The position numbers and the translations under genes are program-made. The notes under the pieces were generated by a model, which saw nothing but the letters and a program-made list of their open reading frames with translations, was not told the origin of the DNA and searched no databases. 64,000 bases of DNA from Streptomyces orinoci (lineage in GTDB: Bacteria > Actinomycetota > Actinomycetes > Streptomycetales > Streptomycetaceae). This document shows positions 8,309-17,301 of the stretch, piece after piece. Position 1 is the first letter of the stretch. Every line of letters begins with the position of its first letter. The stretch lies in the NCBI RefSeq assembly GCF_003121295.1, contig NZ_PHNC01000029.1, forward strand, positions 62,001 to 126,000, written 5' to 3'.

Positions 8309-10650
8309 GCGGCAGCGCGCGGCTGGCACTGTGCGCCACCCTGGCCACCCTGGCCGCCTCCTGTGCGCTGCTGCCGCTGGTCAATGAGAGCCTCTGGCTG
8401 GCCCAGGCCGCCTTTCTGCTGGCCGTCCAGGCGGTGGTGGGCGCGCTGGCCCGCCGGGTGCCGCTGCCCCGGGTGCTGACGGTGGCGGTGCAGGCGCTGG
8501 TCACCCTGCTGATGCTCACCGTGGCCTTTGCCCGGGAGCAGGCCCTGGCCGGGGTGCTGCCGGGCCCCGAGGCGCTGCGTACCTTCGCCGATCTGCTGCG
8601 GCAGGGCGCGGACGATGTGGGCCGCTACGCCATCCCGGCCCCGGCCACCGCCGGGATAAGGCTGCTGCTGATCGCCGGGGTGCTGGTGGTGGGGCTGGTG
8701 GTGGACGCGCTGTCGGTCACCTTCCGCAGCGCGGCGCCCGCCGGACTGCCGCTGCTGGCGCTGTACTCGATCAGCGCCGGGCTGGCCCGGGGCGGCGCCG
8801 ACTGGCTGTGGTTCCTGGTGGCGGCGGCCGGTTATCTGCTGTTGCTGCTGGCCGAGGGGCGGGACCGGCTGGCCCGCTGGGGCCGGGTCTTCCCCGGCGG
8901 CGCCCGGGCCGGCTCCCCGGGCTTCGACCCGGCCGCCGGGGGCGGTACGGCCCTGGCGCCGGTGCGCACCGGCCGCCGGATCGGGGCGCTGGCCCTGGGC
9001 ATCGCGCTGGCCATACCGGCCGTACTGCCCGCCATCGACGGCGGCCTGCTGCGGCCGCACGGCCGGGGCGAGGGGCCCGGCGGGGACGCGGGCGGCACCA
9101 TCTCGGCGGTCAATCCCCTGGTCTCGCTGCAGAACAGCCTCAACCAGCCGGAGAACCGGGAGGTCCTGCGCTACCGCACCACCACCGCCGCCACTCAGGA
9201 TCTCTATCTGCGCATCGTGGCGCTGGACCACTTCGACGGCTCCTCCTGGCGGGCCTCGGAACGGCAGGTCACCGAGGTCCCCGAGCGGCTGCCGCTGCCG
9301 GAGGGGCTGGCCGCCGGGGTGCGGACCGACCCGGTGAACACCTCGGTGGTGGCCGCGCCCACCTATGGGCAGAACTACCTGCCCATGCCCTATCCGGCCG
9401 ACCGGGTCCAGACGGGTGGCAAGTGGCGCTACGAGCCGGAGGGCCGGGTGCTGGTCGGTGACCACGGCCAGACCACCCGGGGCCTGCGCTACCAGGTCAC
9501 CAGCCTGTTCGTACAGCCCACCGCGGCCCAGCTGGCGGCCGCCCCGGCGCCGGAGGAGCGGATCCTGCGCGAGTACACCCGGGTGCCGGCCGGCCTGCCC
9601 AAGGTGGTGGAGCGGACGGCCCGCCAGGTGACGGCGGGGGCCGCCAACCCCTATCAGCAGGCGGTGAAGCTACAGGACTGGTTCGCGCTGGGCGGCGGCT
9701 TCCGCTACGACACCGAGGTGGAGTCGGGCAGCGGGGAGAACGCCATCGTCCGGTTTCTCACGGACAAGCGGGGGTTCTGCGTCCATTTCTCCTTCACCAT
9801 GGCCGCCATGGCCCGCACTCTGGGGATTCCGGCCCGGGTGGCGGTGGGCTTCACCTCGGGCACGCCGCAGCCCGATGGGTCGGTGTCGGTGGGGTCCAAG
9901 GACGCGCACGCCTGGCCGGAGCTGTACTTCGAGGGCGTGGGGTGGACCCGGTTCGAGCCCACGCCGAGCCGGGGCTCGCAGCCGGACTACACCATCGCGC
10001 GGGGTTCCTCCGGCACGCCGGCCGATGTGCCGTCGCCGTCGCGGGGCCGGGACGCCCGGCCCTCGGCGGCGCCCGAGAGCGGGCAGCCCTGCCCGCCCCG
10101 GCTGCGGCGGGCCGATGGCTGCCCGCAGCCGCTGTCCCAGCCGGGCGGGGGCGCCTCGGCGGGCGGGCCGCCCGGCTGGGCCCTGGCGGGGCTGGGCGCG
10201 GCCGGGCTGGCCGCGGTGCTGCTGACCCTGCCGCCGCTGCTGCGCGGGCGGGTACGGGCCCGGCGGCTGGGCCCCGGCCGGGGCACGCTGGCCGCCTGGC
10301 GGGAGCTGACCGACTCCGCCTGGGACTACGGCATCCCGCCCGACGGTTCGCATACGCCGCGGCAGGCGGTGACCCGGATCGTCCGCCTCGGCGGGCTGTC
10401 CGGACCGGCGGCGGGGGCGGCGGGCCGGGTGGCCACGGCGGTGGAGCAGGCCCTCTACGCGCCGCACCCGATGGCGGCCCTCGCCCTGGCGGAAGAGGTT
10501 CGCCGGGTACGGGCTGGCTTGCGGGCTGCGGCGCCCCGCTGGACGCGGGTACGGGCGGTTCTGGCCCCGCGGTCGTTGGCGCGATTGCTTGCGGTCGCGC
10601 TGCCAGTGCGGATGGTCTTTGGCCGTTCACGCAGTTGCCCGCGCCCCTGA
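8305..10650 (+). CDS. Transglutaminase-like (TgpA-type) membrane protein
   Basis: A 781-residue protein with five to six N-terminal membrane helices (about 1-245), an extracytoplasmic transglutaminase/cysteine-protease-like domain with Cys in RGFCVHFSF (about 490), His in DAHAWPE (about 534) and an acidic residue after it, a Pro/Ser-rich linker, another membrane helix (about 630-650) and a C-terminal DUF4129-like region. It completes the MoxR-DUF58-transglutaminase operon with an ATGA overlap. Its last codons run into a copy of the dispersed repeat, and its TGA stop lies in that element, so the C-terminus may have been altered by the repeat. Substrate unknown. Confidence 0.88.
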   Translation: MSGSARLALCATLATLAASCALLPLVNESLWLAQAAFLLAVQAVVGALARRVPLPRVLTVAVQALVTLLMLTVAFAREQALAGVLPGPEALRTFADLLRQGADDVGRYAIPAPATAGIRLLLIAGVLVVGLVVDALSVTFRSAAPAGLPLLALYSISAGLARGGADWLWFLVAAAGYLLLLLAEGRDRLARWGRVFPGGARAGSPGFDPAAGGGTALAPVRTGRRIGALALGIALAIPAVLPAIDGGLLRPHGRGEGPGGDAGGTISAVNPLVSLQNSLNQPENREVLRYRTTTAATQDLYLRIVALDHFDGSSWRASERQVTEVPERLPLPEGLAAGVRTDPVNTSVVAAPTYGQNYLPMPYPADRVQTGGKWRYEPEGRVLVGDHGQTTRGLRYQVTSLFVQPTAAQLAAAPAPEERILREYTRVPAGLPKVVERTARQVTAGAANPYQQAVKLQDWFALGGGFRYDTEVESGSGENAIVRFLTDKRGFCVHFSFTMAAMARTLGIPARVAVGFTSGTPQPDGSVSVGSKDAHAWPELYFEGVGWTRFEPTPSRGSQPDYTIARGSSGTPADVPSPSRGRDARPSAAPESGQPCPPRLRRADGCPQPLSQPGGGASAGGPPGWALAGLGAAGLAAVLLTLPPLLRGRVRARRLGPGRGTLAAWRELTDSAWDYGIPPDGSHTPRQAVTRIVRLGGLSGPAAGAAGRVATAVEQALYAPHPMAALALAEEVRRVRAGLRAAAPRWTRVRAVLAPRSLARLLAVALPVRMVFGRSRSCPRP

Positions 10651-10920
10651 GGGTTCCGGTTGTGGGCAGTCGTTCCGCAGGGCGATGGGGGCACCTCCCA
10701 GCGGTAGCTGGGGGAGGGTGGGCACAACCGGGCCGCACCCGGAAACGAAACCGCATCTGCCGACGACCGTCGCCGTTCGGCCGCAGGCCGTGCGTGGCTG
10801 GTCGCGCAGTTCCCCGCGCCCCCGGAAGGGCGCACCCGGCGACGAAACGGCATCTGCCGACGGCCCCTGCCGTTCGGCCACAGGCCGTGCGTGGCTGGGC
10901 GCGCAGTTCCCCGCGCCCCT
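10628..10920 (+). repeat. Composite 3'-end repeat array (three cores plus one hairpin module)
   Basis: The 340-base gap 10651-10990 between two convergent genes consists almost wholly of repeats. Core copies (consensus GCGCAGTTCCCCGCGCCCCT) lie at 10628-10647 (one mismatch in the CCCC run, first base A), 10804-10823 (last base C) and 10901-10920. A 72-bp module with ends GTTGTGGGCA and TGGGCACAAC occupies 10659-10730 and contains a CTCCCAGC/GCTGGGGGAG hairpin. A third module, starting CGCACCCGG and running through ACGAAAC, CTGCCGACG and GGCCGTGCGTGGCTGG, precedes the last two cores, giving a unit period near 97 bp. Confidence 0.85.
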
Positions 10921-10990
10921 GGTGGGGCCACCCAGCGGGATGGGTGAGGGCCAGGGCGTGGAGTGCCCTGGCCCTCGGAGAATGTGAGGG

Positions 10991-11383
10991 TCAGTGACCC
11001 TGTTCGTCGCGGCGTCGCTGCCAGCGCTGCTCGATGCGGTCCATCATCGACCGGCGGGGCCGCCCCTGCCGCCTGGGGCCGCCGCCCAGGGGACTCGCGG
11101 CACCTCGCGCCGCGCCTCCCTTGCGCCACCCCGTTACCACCAGCACCGCGCACCCCAGCATGACCAGGAAACCGACCACGCTGATCCAGATCCACTGGGC
11201 GACCATTCCGGCCATCAGCAGCGCGATACCCACCAGAAAGCCCGCGATCGCCTGGTAGACCCGTCGCCGGGTGTACGTGCGCAGGCCGCTGCCCTCAAGC
11301 GCTGTCGCGAACTTGGGATCTTCGGCGTACAGCGCTCGCTCCATCTGCTCGAGCATGCGCTGCTCGTGCTCCGAGAGCGGCAC
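10991..11383 (-). CDS. DUF3040 small membrane protein
   Basis: A 130-residue protein matching the actinobacterial DUF3040 family: an N-terminal MPLSEHEQRMLEQMERAL helix, two adjacent membrane helices (about 45-90) and a basic C-terminus ending in RRRDEQGH. It starts with GTG after AGGAGG. Members are found near division and cell-wall genes in actinobacteria; no biochemical role is established. The 235-base gap upstream (11384-11618) shows no further gene. Confidence 0.88.
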   Translation of the reverse strand: MPLSEHEQRMLEQMERALYAEDPKFATALEGSGLRTYTRRRVYQAIAGFLVGIALLMAGMVAQWIWISVVGFLVMLGCAVLVVTGWRKGGAARGAASPLGGGPRRQGRPRRSMMDRIEQRWQRRRDEQGH

Positions 11384-11618
11384 GGAGTCCTCCTACTCGT
11401 CGGTCGCGGGGGTGCGACCGGGTGCGACCCTTTCAGGATAGGCAGGGATTCGCCCCCGTGAAACCCGCCCCTCTGCGCCAATTCGCCCACCGGCCCCGAC
11501 TGGCGGCCGATGATGTCGGGACGTACATTCCCTCCCCGCCGACCCGTCATGCCGGACGGTGTTCTCCCGATCATACGGGGCGAACGGCCTGATCGGTGGG
11601 GTGTGGCCGGGCCCGCTC

Positions 11619-12392
11619 TCAGCCCCGCCGGGCCAGCACATGGAGCTGGCCGGCCACCGAGTGGAAGGCGGGCAGCGCGGCCGCCGCCTCCTCCAGGCGG
11701 AACAGCGCCTCCAGGGCGCCCGGTTCGGCGTCCACCAGCACTCCCGGCACCAGGTCGGCGAAGATCCGCACTCCGTGCACCGCCTGGACCTCCAGCCCGG
11801 CGCCGGTGACCAGTTCCGACAGCTGGTCGGGGGTGAAGCGGCTGGGCACCGGGTCGCTGGCGCCCCAGTGGCCGGCCGGGTCGGTCAGCGCCTGGCGGGC
11901 CTCGGTGAAGTGCCCGGCCAGCGCCCGGGCCAGCACCGCGCCGCCCAGCCCGGCCACGAGCAGGCTGAGGACGCCGCCGGGCCGCAGCGCGTCCACCGCG
12001 TTGCGCACCCCGGCGGCCGGGTCCTCCAGGTACTCCAGCACGCCATGGCAGAGCACCGCGTCATAGGCGCCGTGCTCCGCCACCTCGAACAGGCCCTGGG
12101 TGTCGCCCTGCACCCCGCGCACCAGGTCGGCCACGCCCGCCTCGGCGGCCCGGCGTTCCAGGGCGAACAGCGCGTTGGGGCTGGGGTCCACCACGGTGAC
12201 GTGGTGGCCGAGCCGGGCCACCTCCACCGCGAACTTGCCGCTGCCGCCGCCCGCGTCCAGTACCTGGAGCACGCCGCCTGCCGCCCGGCGGTCCAGGGCG
12301 TCCTTGAGGACTTCCCAGACCACGGCGGTACGCAGGGACGCCCGGGGGCGCGATGGGGTCTCCACGCCCTGGGCGGGGGAAGGCTCGGTCAC
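11619..12392 (-). CDS. SAM-dependent class I methyltransferase
   Basis: A 257-residue Methyltransf_11/25-like enzyme. Motif I reads VLQVLDAGGGSGKFAV (about 38-53), the acidic motif II is VTVVDPSPNAL, and motif IV is YDAVLCHGVLEYL. The substrate cannot be inferred. The GTG at 12392 has a GAGGAG site 9 bases upstream; a longer frame back to 12677 is low-complexity and runs into the HEPN gene. It is on the same strand as, and about 100 bases downstream of, the HEPN gene. Confidence 0.82.
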   Translation of the reverse strand: MTEPSPAQGVETPSRPRASLRTAVVWEVLKDALDRRAAGGVLQVLDAGGGSGKFAVEVARLGHHVTVVDPSPNALFALERRAAEAGVADLVRGVQGDTQGLFEVAEHGAYDAVLCHGVLEYLEDPAAGVRNAVDALRPGGVLSLLVAGLGGAVLARALAGHFTEARQALTDPAGHWGASDPVPSRFTPDQLSELVTGAGLEVQAVHGVRIFADLVPGVLVDAEPGALEALFRLEEAAAALPAFHSVAGQLHVLARRG

Positions 12393-12493
12393 GGCGGGTG
12401 GCTCCTCGGCGCGGCGGTGATCGGAAGGACGTCGAGGGACGTCGGGGCCCACCCTAATGGGCCAGGCCCGGACGCCCGCACCGCCAGGCCAGG

Positions 12494-12931
12494 TCAGCCC
12501 GCCTCGGCCGGCTCGCGCGGCAGCATCGGCTGCCGGACCAGCATCCGCTCCACCAGCCGCAGGAACATCCCGGCCTGGCGCAGCAGATCGTCCGCCTCGC
12601 GCTGCCCGGCCGCGGTGGGTATGCCCGCCTCGGCACGGGCCCGGCGCTGGGCACCGGAGGCGAACAGGGCGCTCCACTCGGCGAGTTCGGGTGCGACCTC
12701 GGGGAGCAGCTCCCAGGCGCTGCGGATCCGGCGCCGCCGTCCCGGAGGCTCCGGCCGGGCCCGTACCGCCAGCACCGCGGCGGCGGCGCGCAGCGCGGCG
12801 AGGTGGGCGGTGGCGTACCTCTCATGCGGGGCGGTGAGCGAGGCGGCTTCCTCCAGGCCGAGCCGGGCCTGGAGCAGCAGGTCGAGGGCCGCGGGCGGGG
12901 CCGGGGCGGTGGTGCTTGCCGGGCTGGCCAT
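12494..12931 (-). CDS. SAV_6107-family HEPN-domain protein
   Basis: A 145-residue all-helical protein resembling the actinobacterial SAV_6107 HEPN family. HEPN folds often bind nucleotides or cleave RNA, but no nucleotidyltransferase or other toxin-antitoxin partner lies next to it, and I cannot confirm an RX4-6H catalytic motif (RYATAH is the nearest candidate). ATG 12931 is fixed by AAGGAGG 8 bases upstream. In S. avermitilis the eponymous gene lies in this same division-cluster neighbourhood. Confidence 0.7.
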   Translation of the reverse strand: MASPASTTAPAPPAALDLLLQARLGLEEAASLTAPHERYATAHLAALRAAAAVLAVRARPEPPGRRRRIRSAWELLPEVAPELAEWSALFASGAQRRARAEAGIPTAAGQREADDLLRQAGMFLRLVERMLVRQPMLPREPAEAG

Positions 12932-13086
12932 GACGAACCTCCTTCGTCGGGGCTGACGGCCATGGGATGACCGCCGACTGTGCCCATCCTGGGGCACCCC
13001 ACTGACAATCGCCGCTGACCTGGGCAGACGCCCTTGGGCCGACCCCGGCCGAGGGCGGCCGGGGGGCCTGCGCCATACTTTTTTAG

Positions 13087-13100
13087 ACTGACCAGTCAGT
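13087..13100. promoter_or_regulatory. TetR-type operator ACTGAC-CA-GTCAGT overlapping a -10 box
   Basis: A perfect 6-bp inverted repeat with a 2-base spacer, 27 bases before the ABC ATPase start. TAGACT at 13085-13090 fits a -10 hexamer and overlaps the operator, so bound repressor would block transcription. The last gene of the operon (16037-16651) encodes a TetR protein, the natural candidate. Confidence 0.65.
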
Positions 13101-13126
13101 GCAAGATCGTCACCAGGGAGGTCACC

Positions 13127-13888
13127 GTGGACCGCACCCCGCCCGGAGCCGCCGTCAGGGCGCAGGGATTCGGCGTCAAGGGACCGCGCGGATGGGTCTT
13201 CGACGGCGTGGACATCGACGCCCCGTCCGGCTCGCTGATCGCCGTCGAGGGACCGTCCGGCTCCGGCCGCACCTGTCTGCTGCTCGCGCTCACCGGACGT
13301 ATGCGCCCCGGTGCCGGATCCGCCGAGATCGGCGGGCTGGCGCTGCCCAGGCGGATGGCGGCGGTGCGGCAGTTCGCCGCCCTGGCCCATGTCCCGGGCG
13401 TGGCCGAACTGGAGCCGGCCCTGACCGTGGCCGAGCATCTACGGGAACGGGCCCTGCTGCAGCGGCGGTTCAGCGGTTCGCCGCGTGAGCTGCTGCGGCC
13501 GCGTACCGAGCGGAAGGCGGCCGCCCGCGCCCGGATCGACGCGGCGCTGGCCGCCGCCGGGCTGGAGCTGTCCGCCCTGCCCAAGGGCGAGCGCACCGCC
13601 GCCCGGGACCTGGAACGGCTCCAGGCGCTGCGCCTGTCGCTGGCCCTGGCCCTGATCGGCGCCCCGCGGCTGATCGCCGTGGACGACCTGGACCTCAAGC
13701 TCTCCGACGCCGAACGCGCCGAAGCCTGGGGGCTGTTGAGGTCGCTGGCCGGCGCCGGAACGACCGTACTGGCGGTATGCAGCCAGGCACCCACGGACGC
13801 GGTGGTGGTCCGCACCGGCGAGCGGGACGGCCGGGAGGACCGGGTGGAGCAGGAGACCGAGGAGGTGGCGGCCGATGCGCTCGCCTAG
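13127..13888 (+). CDS. ABC-type ATPase subunit, divergent
   Basis: A 253-residue ABC ATPase with Walker A GPSGSGRT (Arg in place of the usual Lys after Gly), an area around ERTAARDLERLQALRLSLALAL replacing the usual LSGGQ signature, and Walker B RLIAVDDLDLK with Asp in place of catalytic Glu. These differences suggest weak or non-canonical ATP hydrolysis. GTG 13127 follows GGGAG; it is the first gene of the TetR-controlled operon and overlaps the YhgE gene by 14 bases. Probably works with that membrane protein, although YhgE/Pip proteins can also act alone. Confidence 0.82.
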   Translation: MDRTPPGAAVRAQGFGVKGPRGWVFDGVDIDAPSGSLIAVEGPSGSGRTCLLLALTGRMRPGAGSAEIGGLALPRRMAAVRQFAALAHVPGVAELEPALTVAEHLRERALLQRRFSGSPRELLRPRTERKAAARARIDAALAAAGLELSALPKGERTAARDLERLQALRLSLALALIGAPRLIAVDDLDLKLSDAERAEAWGLLRSLAGAGTTVLAVCSQAPTDAVVVRTGERDGREDRVEQETEEVAADALA

Positions 13889-16001
13889 GCTGGCCGTTCT
13901 GGAGCTGCGGAAGTTCGGCCGGGGCCGGCTGCCCCGGGCCGCGCTGATCGCTCTGCTGCTGCTTCCGCTGCTCTACGGCGGGCTGTATCTCTGGTCGTTC
14001 TGGGACCCGTACGGCCGTCTGGACAAGGTGCCGGTGGCCCTGGTCAACGACGACCGCGGGGCCACCGTGGACGGCAAGAAGCTCACCGCGGGCGACTCCA
14101 TCGCCGAGGGGCTGCATGACAGCAGGACCTTCCAGTGGCACGAGACCAGCGCGGCGGAGGCCAAGAAGGGCCTGGAGAAGGGCCGTTACTACCTCTCGCT
14201 GACCATCCCCGCGGACTTCAGCAAGCGGGTGGCGTCCAGCTCCGGTGACTCACCGGTCACCGGTGCACTCCAGGTACGCACCAATGACGCCAACAACTAC
14301 ATCGTGGGCTCCATCTCGCGCACCGTCTTCGCCGAGGTGCGGGCGAGCGCCTCCCGCAAGGCGTCCCGCGGCTTCTACGACAAGATCTTCGTCTCCTTCT
14401 CCGACCTGCACGACAAGACCAAGCAGGCCGCGGACGGCGCGGACCGGCTGGGCGATGGCATCGACCAGGCCAAGAAGGGCACCGGGGACCTCAAGAACGG
14501 GCTGGACACGGCCAAGGACGGCACCGGCAAGCTCTCGGACGGCGTGGACAAGCTGCATGAGGGCGCGGGCACCCTGGACGACAAGACCCGCGAACTGGCC
14601 GACGGTGCGCGCCAGGTGGCGGACGGCACCCAGCAACTGGCCGACAAGGTGAACGCCGCCGCGGACTCCAAGGGCGGCGTCTATGTCAAGGAGCACGCGG
14701 CGCAGATAGCCACCGCTGCGGGCGAAATCGCCGACAAGACCAGGGAGTTGCGCCAGCACCTCAAGGATCTCCCGTCGGCCGACACCACCGCGGCGCTCCA
14801 AGCGGGCAGCGCGGCGGCCTGGAGCAGCCTCTCCGGCTGGTACGACACGCTCTGCAAGACCCAGCAGCCCTTCTGCCCCGACCTGGAGAAGGCCGTGTTC
14901 GCCGCGAAGCAGTCGGCGGACGGCGCCAAGGCGCTCAACACCCTGATGCAGAACAAGAACGGGGAGCTCGACCAGCTCCCGGAGCAGCTGGACCTGCTGA
15001 ACGGCTACGCCCGGAAGCTGGCCGACGCCGGTCCCGGACTCGCCGACGACATCGACAACGCCGTACGCGAGGCCAACGCCCTCAATGACGGCGCCCATAA
15101 GGTCGCCGATGGCGCGGGGAAGATCCATGACGGCGCCGGGCAGCTCAACTCCGGCCTGGGCACCGCCTCGGACAAGATGTCCGCCCTGGACACCGGCATC
15201 GGCAAGCTGCAGAACGGCGCGGACACCCTGCAAGGCGGGATGTTCAAGCTCTCGGACGGGTCCGCCAAGCTCTCCGGCGGGCTGCATGACGGGGTCGGCA
15301 AGATCCCGGACTATGACAAAAAGGACCGGGACGCCCATACCGAGGTGATGGCCGACCCGGTGAAGCTGGCCTCCCAGGCGATGCACAAGGCGCCCAACTA
15401 CGGCACCGGGTTCGCCCCTTACTTCCTGCCGCTCTCCCTCTGGGTGGGCGCCATGGTGGCGTACATGCTGATCCAGCCGCTCAACCGGCGGGCACTGGCG
15501 GCCGGTGCCTCGGCCTGGCGGACCGCGCTGGCGGGCTGGCTGCCGGTGGTCGCGGTGGGGCTGGGGCAGGTACTGGCGCTGCTGGCGGTGCTGCACTGGG
15601 CGGTCGGCCTGCAGATGGAGCATGCCCTGGGCACCGTGGGCTTCCTGGTCCTGGCCTCGCTCTGCTTCGCCGCCATGGTGCAGTGGCTCAACGCCCGCTT
15701 CGGGCCCGCCGGACGCATCCTGGTGCTGGCGCTGCTGATGCTCCAGCTGACCTCGGCGGGCGGCACCTATCCGGTGCAGACCAGCCCCGGCTTCTTCAAC
15801 GCCCTGCATCCCTTCCTGCCGATGAGCTATGTGGTCCAGGGGCTGCGCCATCTGATCTCCGGCGGTGACCTGGGCAGCGTCTGGCAGGCATGCGCGGTGC
15901 TGGCCGCCTTCACCGCCGGTTCGCTGGCGCTCACCGCCTGGGCGGCGCGCGGCAAACAGGTCTGGCGGGTGGACAAGCTGCACCCCGAGATCAGCCTGTG
16001 A
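13875..16001 (+). CDS. YhgE/Pip-family ABC-2-like membrane protein
   Basis: A 708-residue protein with one N-terminal membrane helix (about 23-42), a large extracytoplasmic region (about 45-510), and about five C-terminal helices typical of ABC-2 permeases. The extracytoplasmic part contains many short imperfect repeats of the form DGxxxLxDG (about 185-260 and again about 400-475), predicted to form a long helical stalk as in YhgE/Pip (phage infection protein) homologues and some type VII-linked proteins. GAGGAGGTGG precedes the ATG. Likely a transporter or envelope scaffold; substrate unknown. Confidence 0.87.
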   Translation: MRSPRLAVLELRKFGRGRLPRAALIALLLLPLLYGGLYLWSFWDPYGRLDKVPVALVNDDRGATVDGKKLTAGDSIAEGLHDSRTFQWHETSAAEAKKGLEKGRYYLSLTIPADFSKRVASSSGDSPVTGALQVRTNDANNYIVGSISRTVFAEVRASASRKASRGFYDKIFVSFSDLHDKTKQAADGADRLGDGIDQAKKGTGDLKNGLDTAKDGTGKLSDGVDKLHEGAGTLDDKTRELADGARQVADGTQQLADKVNAAADSKGGVYVKEHAAQIATAAGEIADKTRELRQHLKDLPSADTTAALQAGSAAAWSSLSGWYDTLCKTQQPFCPDLEKAVFAAKQSADGAKALNTLMQNKNGELDQLPEQLDLLNGYARKLADAGPGLADDIDNAVREANALNDGAHKVADGAGKIHDGAGQLNSGLGTASDKMSALDTGIGKLQNGADTLQGGMFKLSDGSAKLSGGLHDGVGKIPDYDKKDRDAHTEVMADPVKLASQAMHKAPNYGTGFAPYFLPLSLWVGAMVAYMLIQPLNRRALAAGASAWRTALAGWLPVVAVGLGQVLALLAVLHWAVGLQMEHALGTVGFLVLASLCFAAMVQWLNARFGPAGRILVLALLMLQLTSAGGTYPVQTSPGFFNALHPFLPMSYVVQGLRHLISGGDLGSVWQACAVLAAFTAGSLALTAWAARGKQVWRVDKLHPEISL

Positions 16002-16036
16002 AAAAGCACCCTCCGGCTACGGGGAGAATCACCCTC

Positions 16037-16651
16037 ATGGACAGCAGCGGTACACGCCGTCAGAACACACGGCGCAAGCTCTTCGAGGCGGCGGTCACCC
16101 TGATCGCGGAGCAGGGATTCTCCTCCACCACGGTGGACGAGATCGCCGAGCGGGCGGGGGTGGCCAAGGGCACGGTCTACTACAACTTCGCCAGTAAGAC
16201 CGTGCTCTTCGAGGAGCTGCTCAGGGACGGCATCGAGCTGCTGACCGTCTCCCTGCGGCAGTCGGCCGAGGACACCGCCGCCCGCGGCGGCAGCCGGGTG
16301 GACGCGCTGGACGCGATGATCCGGGCCGGACTGGACTTCATCGCCCGCTACCCCTCGCTGACCCAGCTCTATGTGGCCGAGCTCTGGCGCACCAACCGGG
16401 CCTGGCAGTCCACCCTGATGCAGGTGCGGCAGAAGGCCATCGCGGTGATCGAGTCGGTGCTGCGGGAGGCGGTGGAGGGCGGCGAGCTCAGCCAGGAGAT
16501 CGACATTCCGCTGACCGCCTCCGCCCTGTTCGGCATGGTGCTGGTGGCCGCGCTGGACTGGCAGTCCTTCCAGCCGGAGCGGTCCATCGACGAGGTGCAC
16601 TCGGCGCTGTCCCGGCTGCTTCAGGGCAGGGTCAGCGGCGACCGCCACTGA
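16037..16651 (+). CDS. TetR/AcrR-family transcriptional regulator
   Basis: A 204-residue repressor with an N-terminal TetR helix-turn-helix (about 10-56: FSSTTVDEIAERAGVAKGTV, then YYNFASK) and a helical ligand-binding domain. ATG 16037 follows GGGGAGA. As third gene after the ABC ATPase and YhgE genes, it probably represses the operon through the inverted repeat at 13087-13100. The ligand is unknown. Confidence 0.9.
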   Translation: MDSSGTRRQNTRRKLFEAAVTLIAEQGFSSTTVDEIAERAGVAKGTVYYNFASKTVLFEELLRDGIELLTVSLRQSAEDTAARGGSRVDALDAMIRAGLDFIARYPSLTQLYVAELWRTNRAWQSTLMQVRQKAIAVIESVLREAVEGGELSQEIDIPLTASALFGMVLVAALDWQSFQPERSIDEVHSALSRLLQGRVSGDRH

Positions 16652-16664
16652 CCCCGGGCCCCGT

Positions 16665-16670
16665 TACGAT
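16665..16670 (+). promoter_or_regulatory. -10 box TACGAT, leaderless start for the DUF4126 gene
   Basis: TACGAT ends exactly 6 bases before GTG 16677, so the mRNA would begin at the start codon. No ribosome site is visible. This implies an independent promoter separating this gene from the TetR operon. Confidence 0.5.
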
Positions 16671-16676
16671 CACCCG

Positions 16677-17291
16677 GTGTCCGTTCTTCCTCTCGTCTTC
16701 ACCAGCGGCTGGGCCAGCGGCATCAACGCCTATGCGGTGGTGCTGCTGCTCGGCCTGCTGGGCCGGGCCGGCGTCACCGACCAGGTGCCGGACGCCCTCC
16801 AGCGCCCGGATGTGCTGATCGCCGCCGGGATCCTCTTTGTCTGCGAGGCCATCGCGGACAAGATCCCCTATGTGGACTCCGTCTGGGACGCGGTCCACAC
16901 GGTGATCCGTCCGGTCGCCGGAGCGGTGGTCGCCGCGCTGCTGGCCGGAGCGCACGGCTCGCTGTCCCAGCTGGCGGCCGGGGCGGTCGGCGGGATCACC
17001 GCCCTGCTGAGCCATCTGGTGAAGGCGGGCACCAGGATGGCGGTGAACACCTCACCGGAACCGGCCAGCAATATCCTGCTCAGCCTGCTGGAGGATCTGG
17101 CGGTGGCGGCCCTGGTGGTCTTCGCCCTGTTCCACCCGGTGGCGGCGGCGGTGATCGCGGGCACCCTGCTCGGCCTGGGCATCGCCCTGGTGGTCTTCCT
17201 GTGGAAGCGGGTACGCGCCTTCCTCGCCCGGCGGCGGCAGCGGCGCCGGGTCCCGCCGCCTGGCGAGGGCGCTGTCGGCACGCCCCGTTAA
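16677..17291 (+). CDS. DUF4126-family membrane protein
   Basis: A 204-residue integral membrane protein with about five hydrophobic helices and a basic C-terminal tail (about 178-204). The opening SGWASGINAYAVVLLLG and the glycine-rich AAGAVGGITALLSH fit DUF4126. Function unknown. The GTG start has no Shine-Dalgarno and lies 6 bases after a -10 box. The downstream gene starts 10 bases after its stop but also has its own -10 box. Confidence 0.85.
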   Translation: MSVLPLVFTSGWASGINAYAVVLLLGLLGRAGVTDQVPDALQRPDVLIAAGILFVCEAIADKIPYVDSVWDAVHTVIRPVAGAVVAALLAGAHGSLSQLAAGAVGGITALLSHLVKAGTRMAVNTSPEPASNILLSLLEDLAVAALVVFALFHPVAAAVIAGTLLGLGIALVVFLWKRVRAFLARRRQRRRVPPPGEGAVGTPR

Positions 17292-17294
17292 AGT
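17289..17294 (+). promoter_or_regulatory. -10 box TAAAGT, leaderless start for the CrtI-like gene
   Basis: TAAAGT overlaps the DUF4126 stop codon and ends 7 bases before ATG 17302, again without a ribosome site. The downstream gene may be transcribed separately as a leaderless mRNA. Confidence 0.45.
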
Positions 17295-17301
17295 CGGCGG
17301 C

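Noticed and set aside
12494..12931. HEPN gene as half of a toxin-antitoxin pair
   Set aside because: No nucleotidyltransferase or other small partner gene adjoins it, and the catalytic RX4-6H motif is uncertain.
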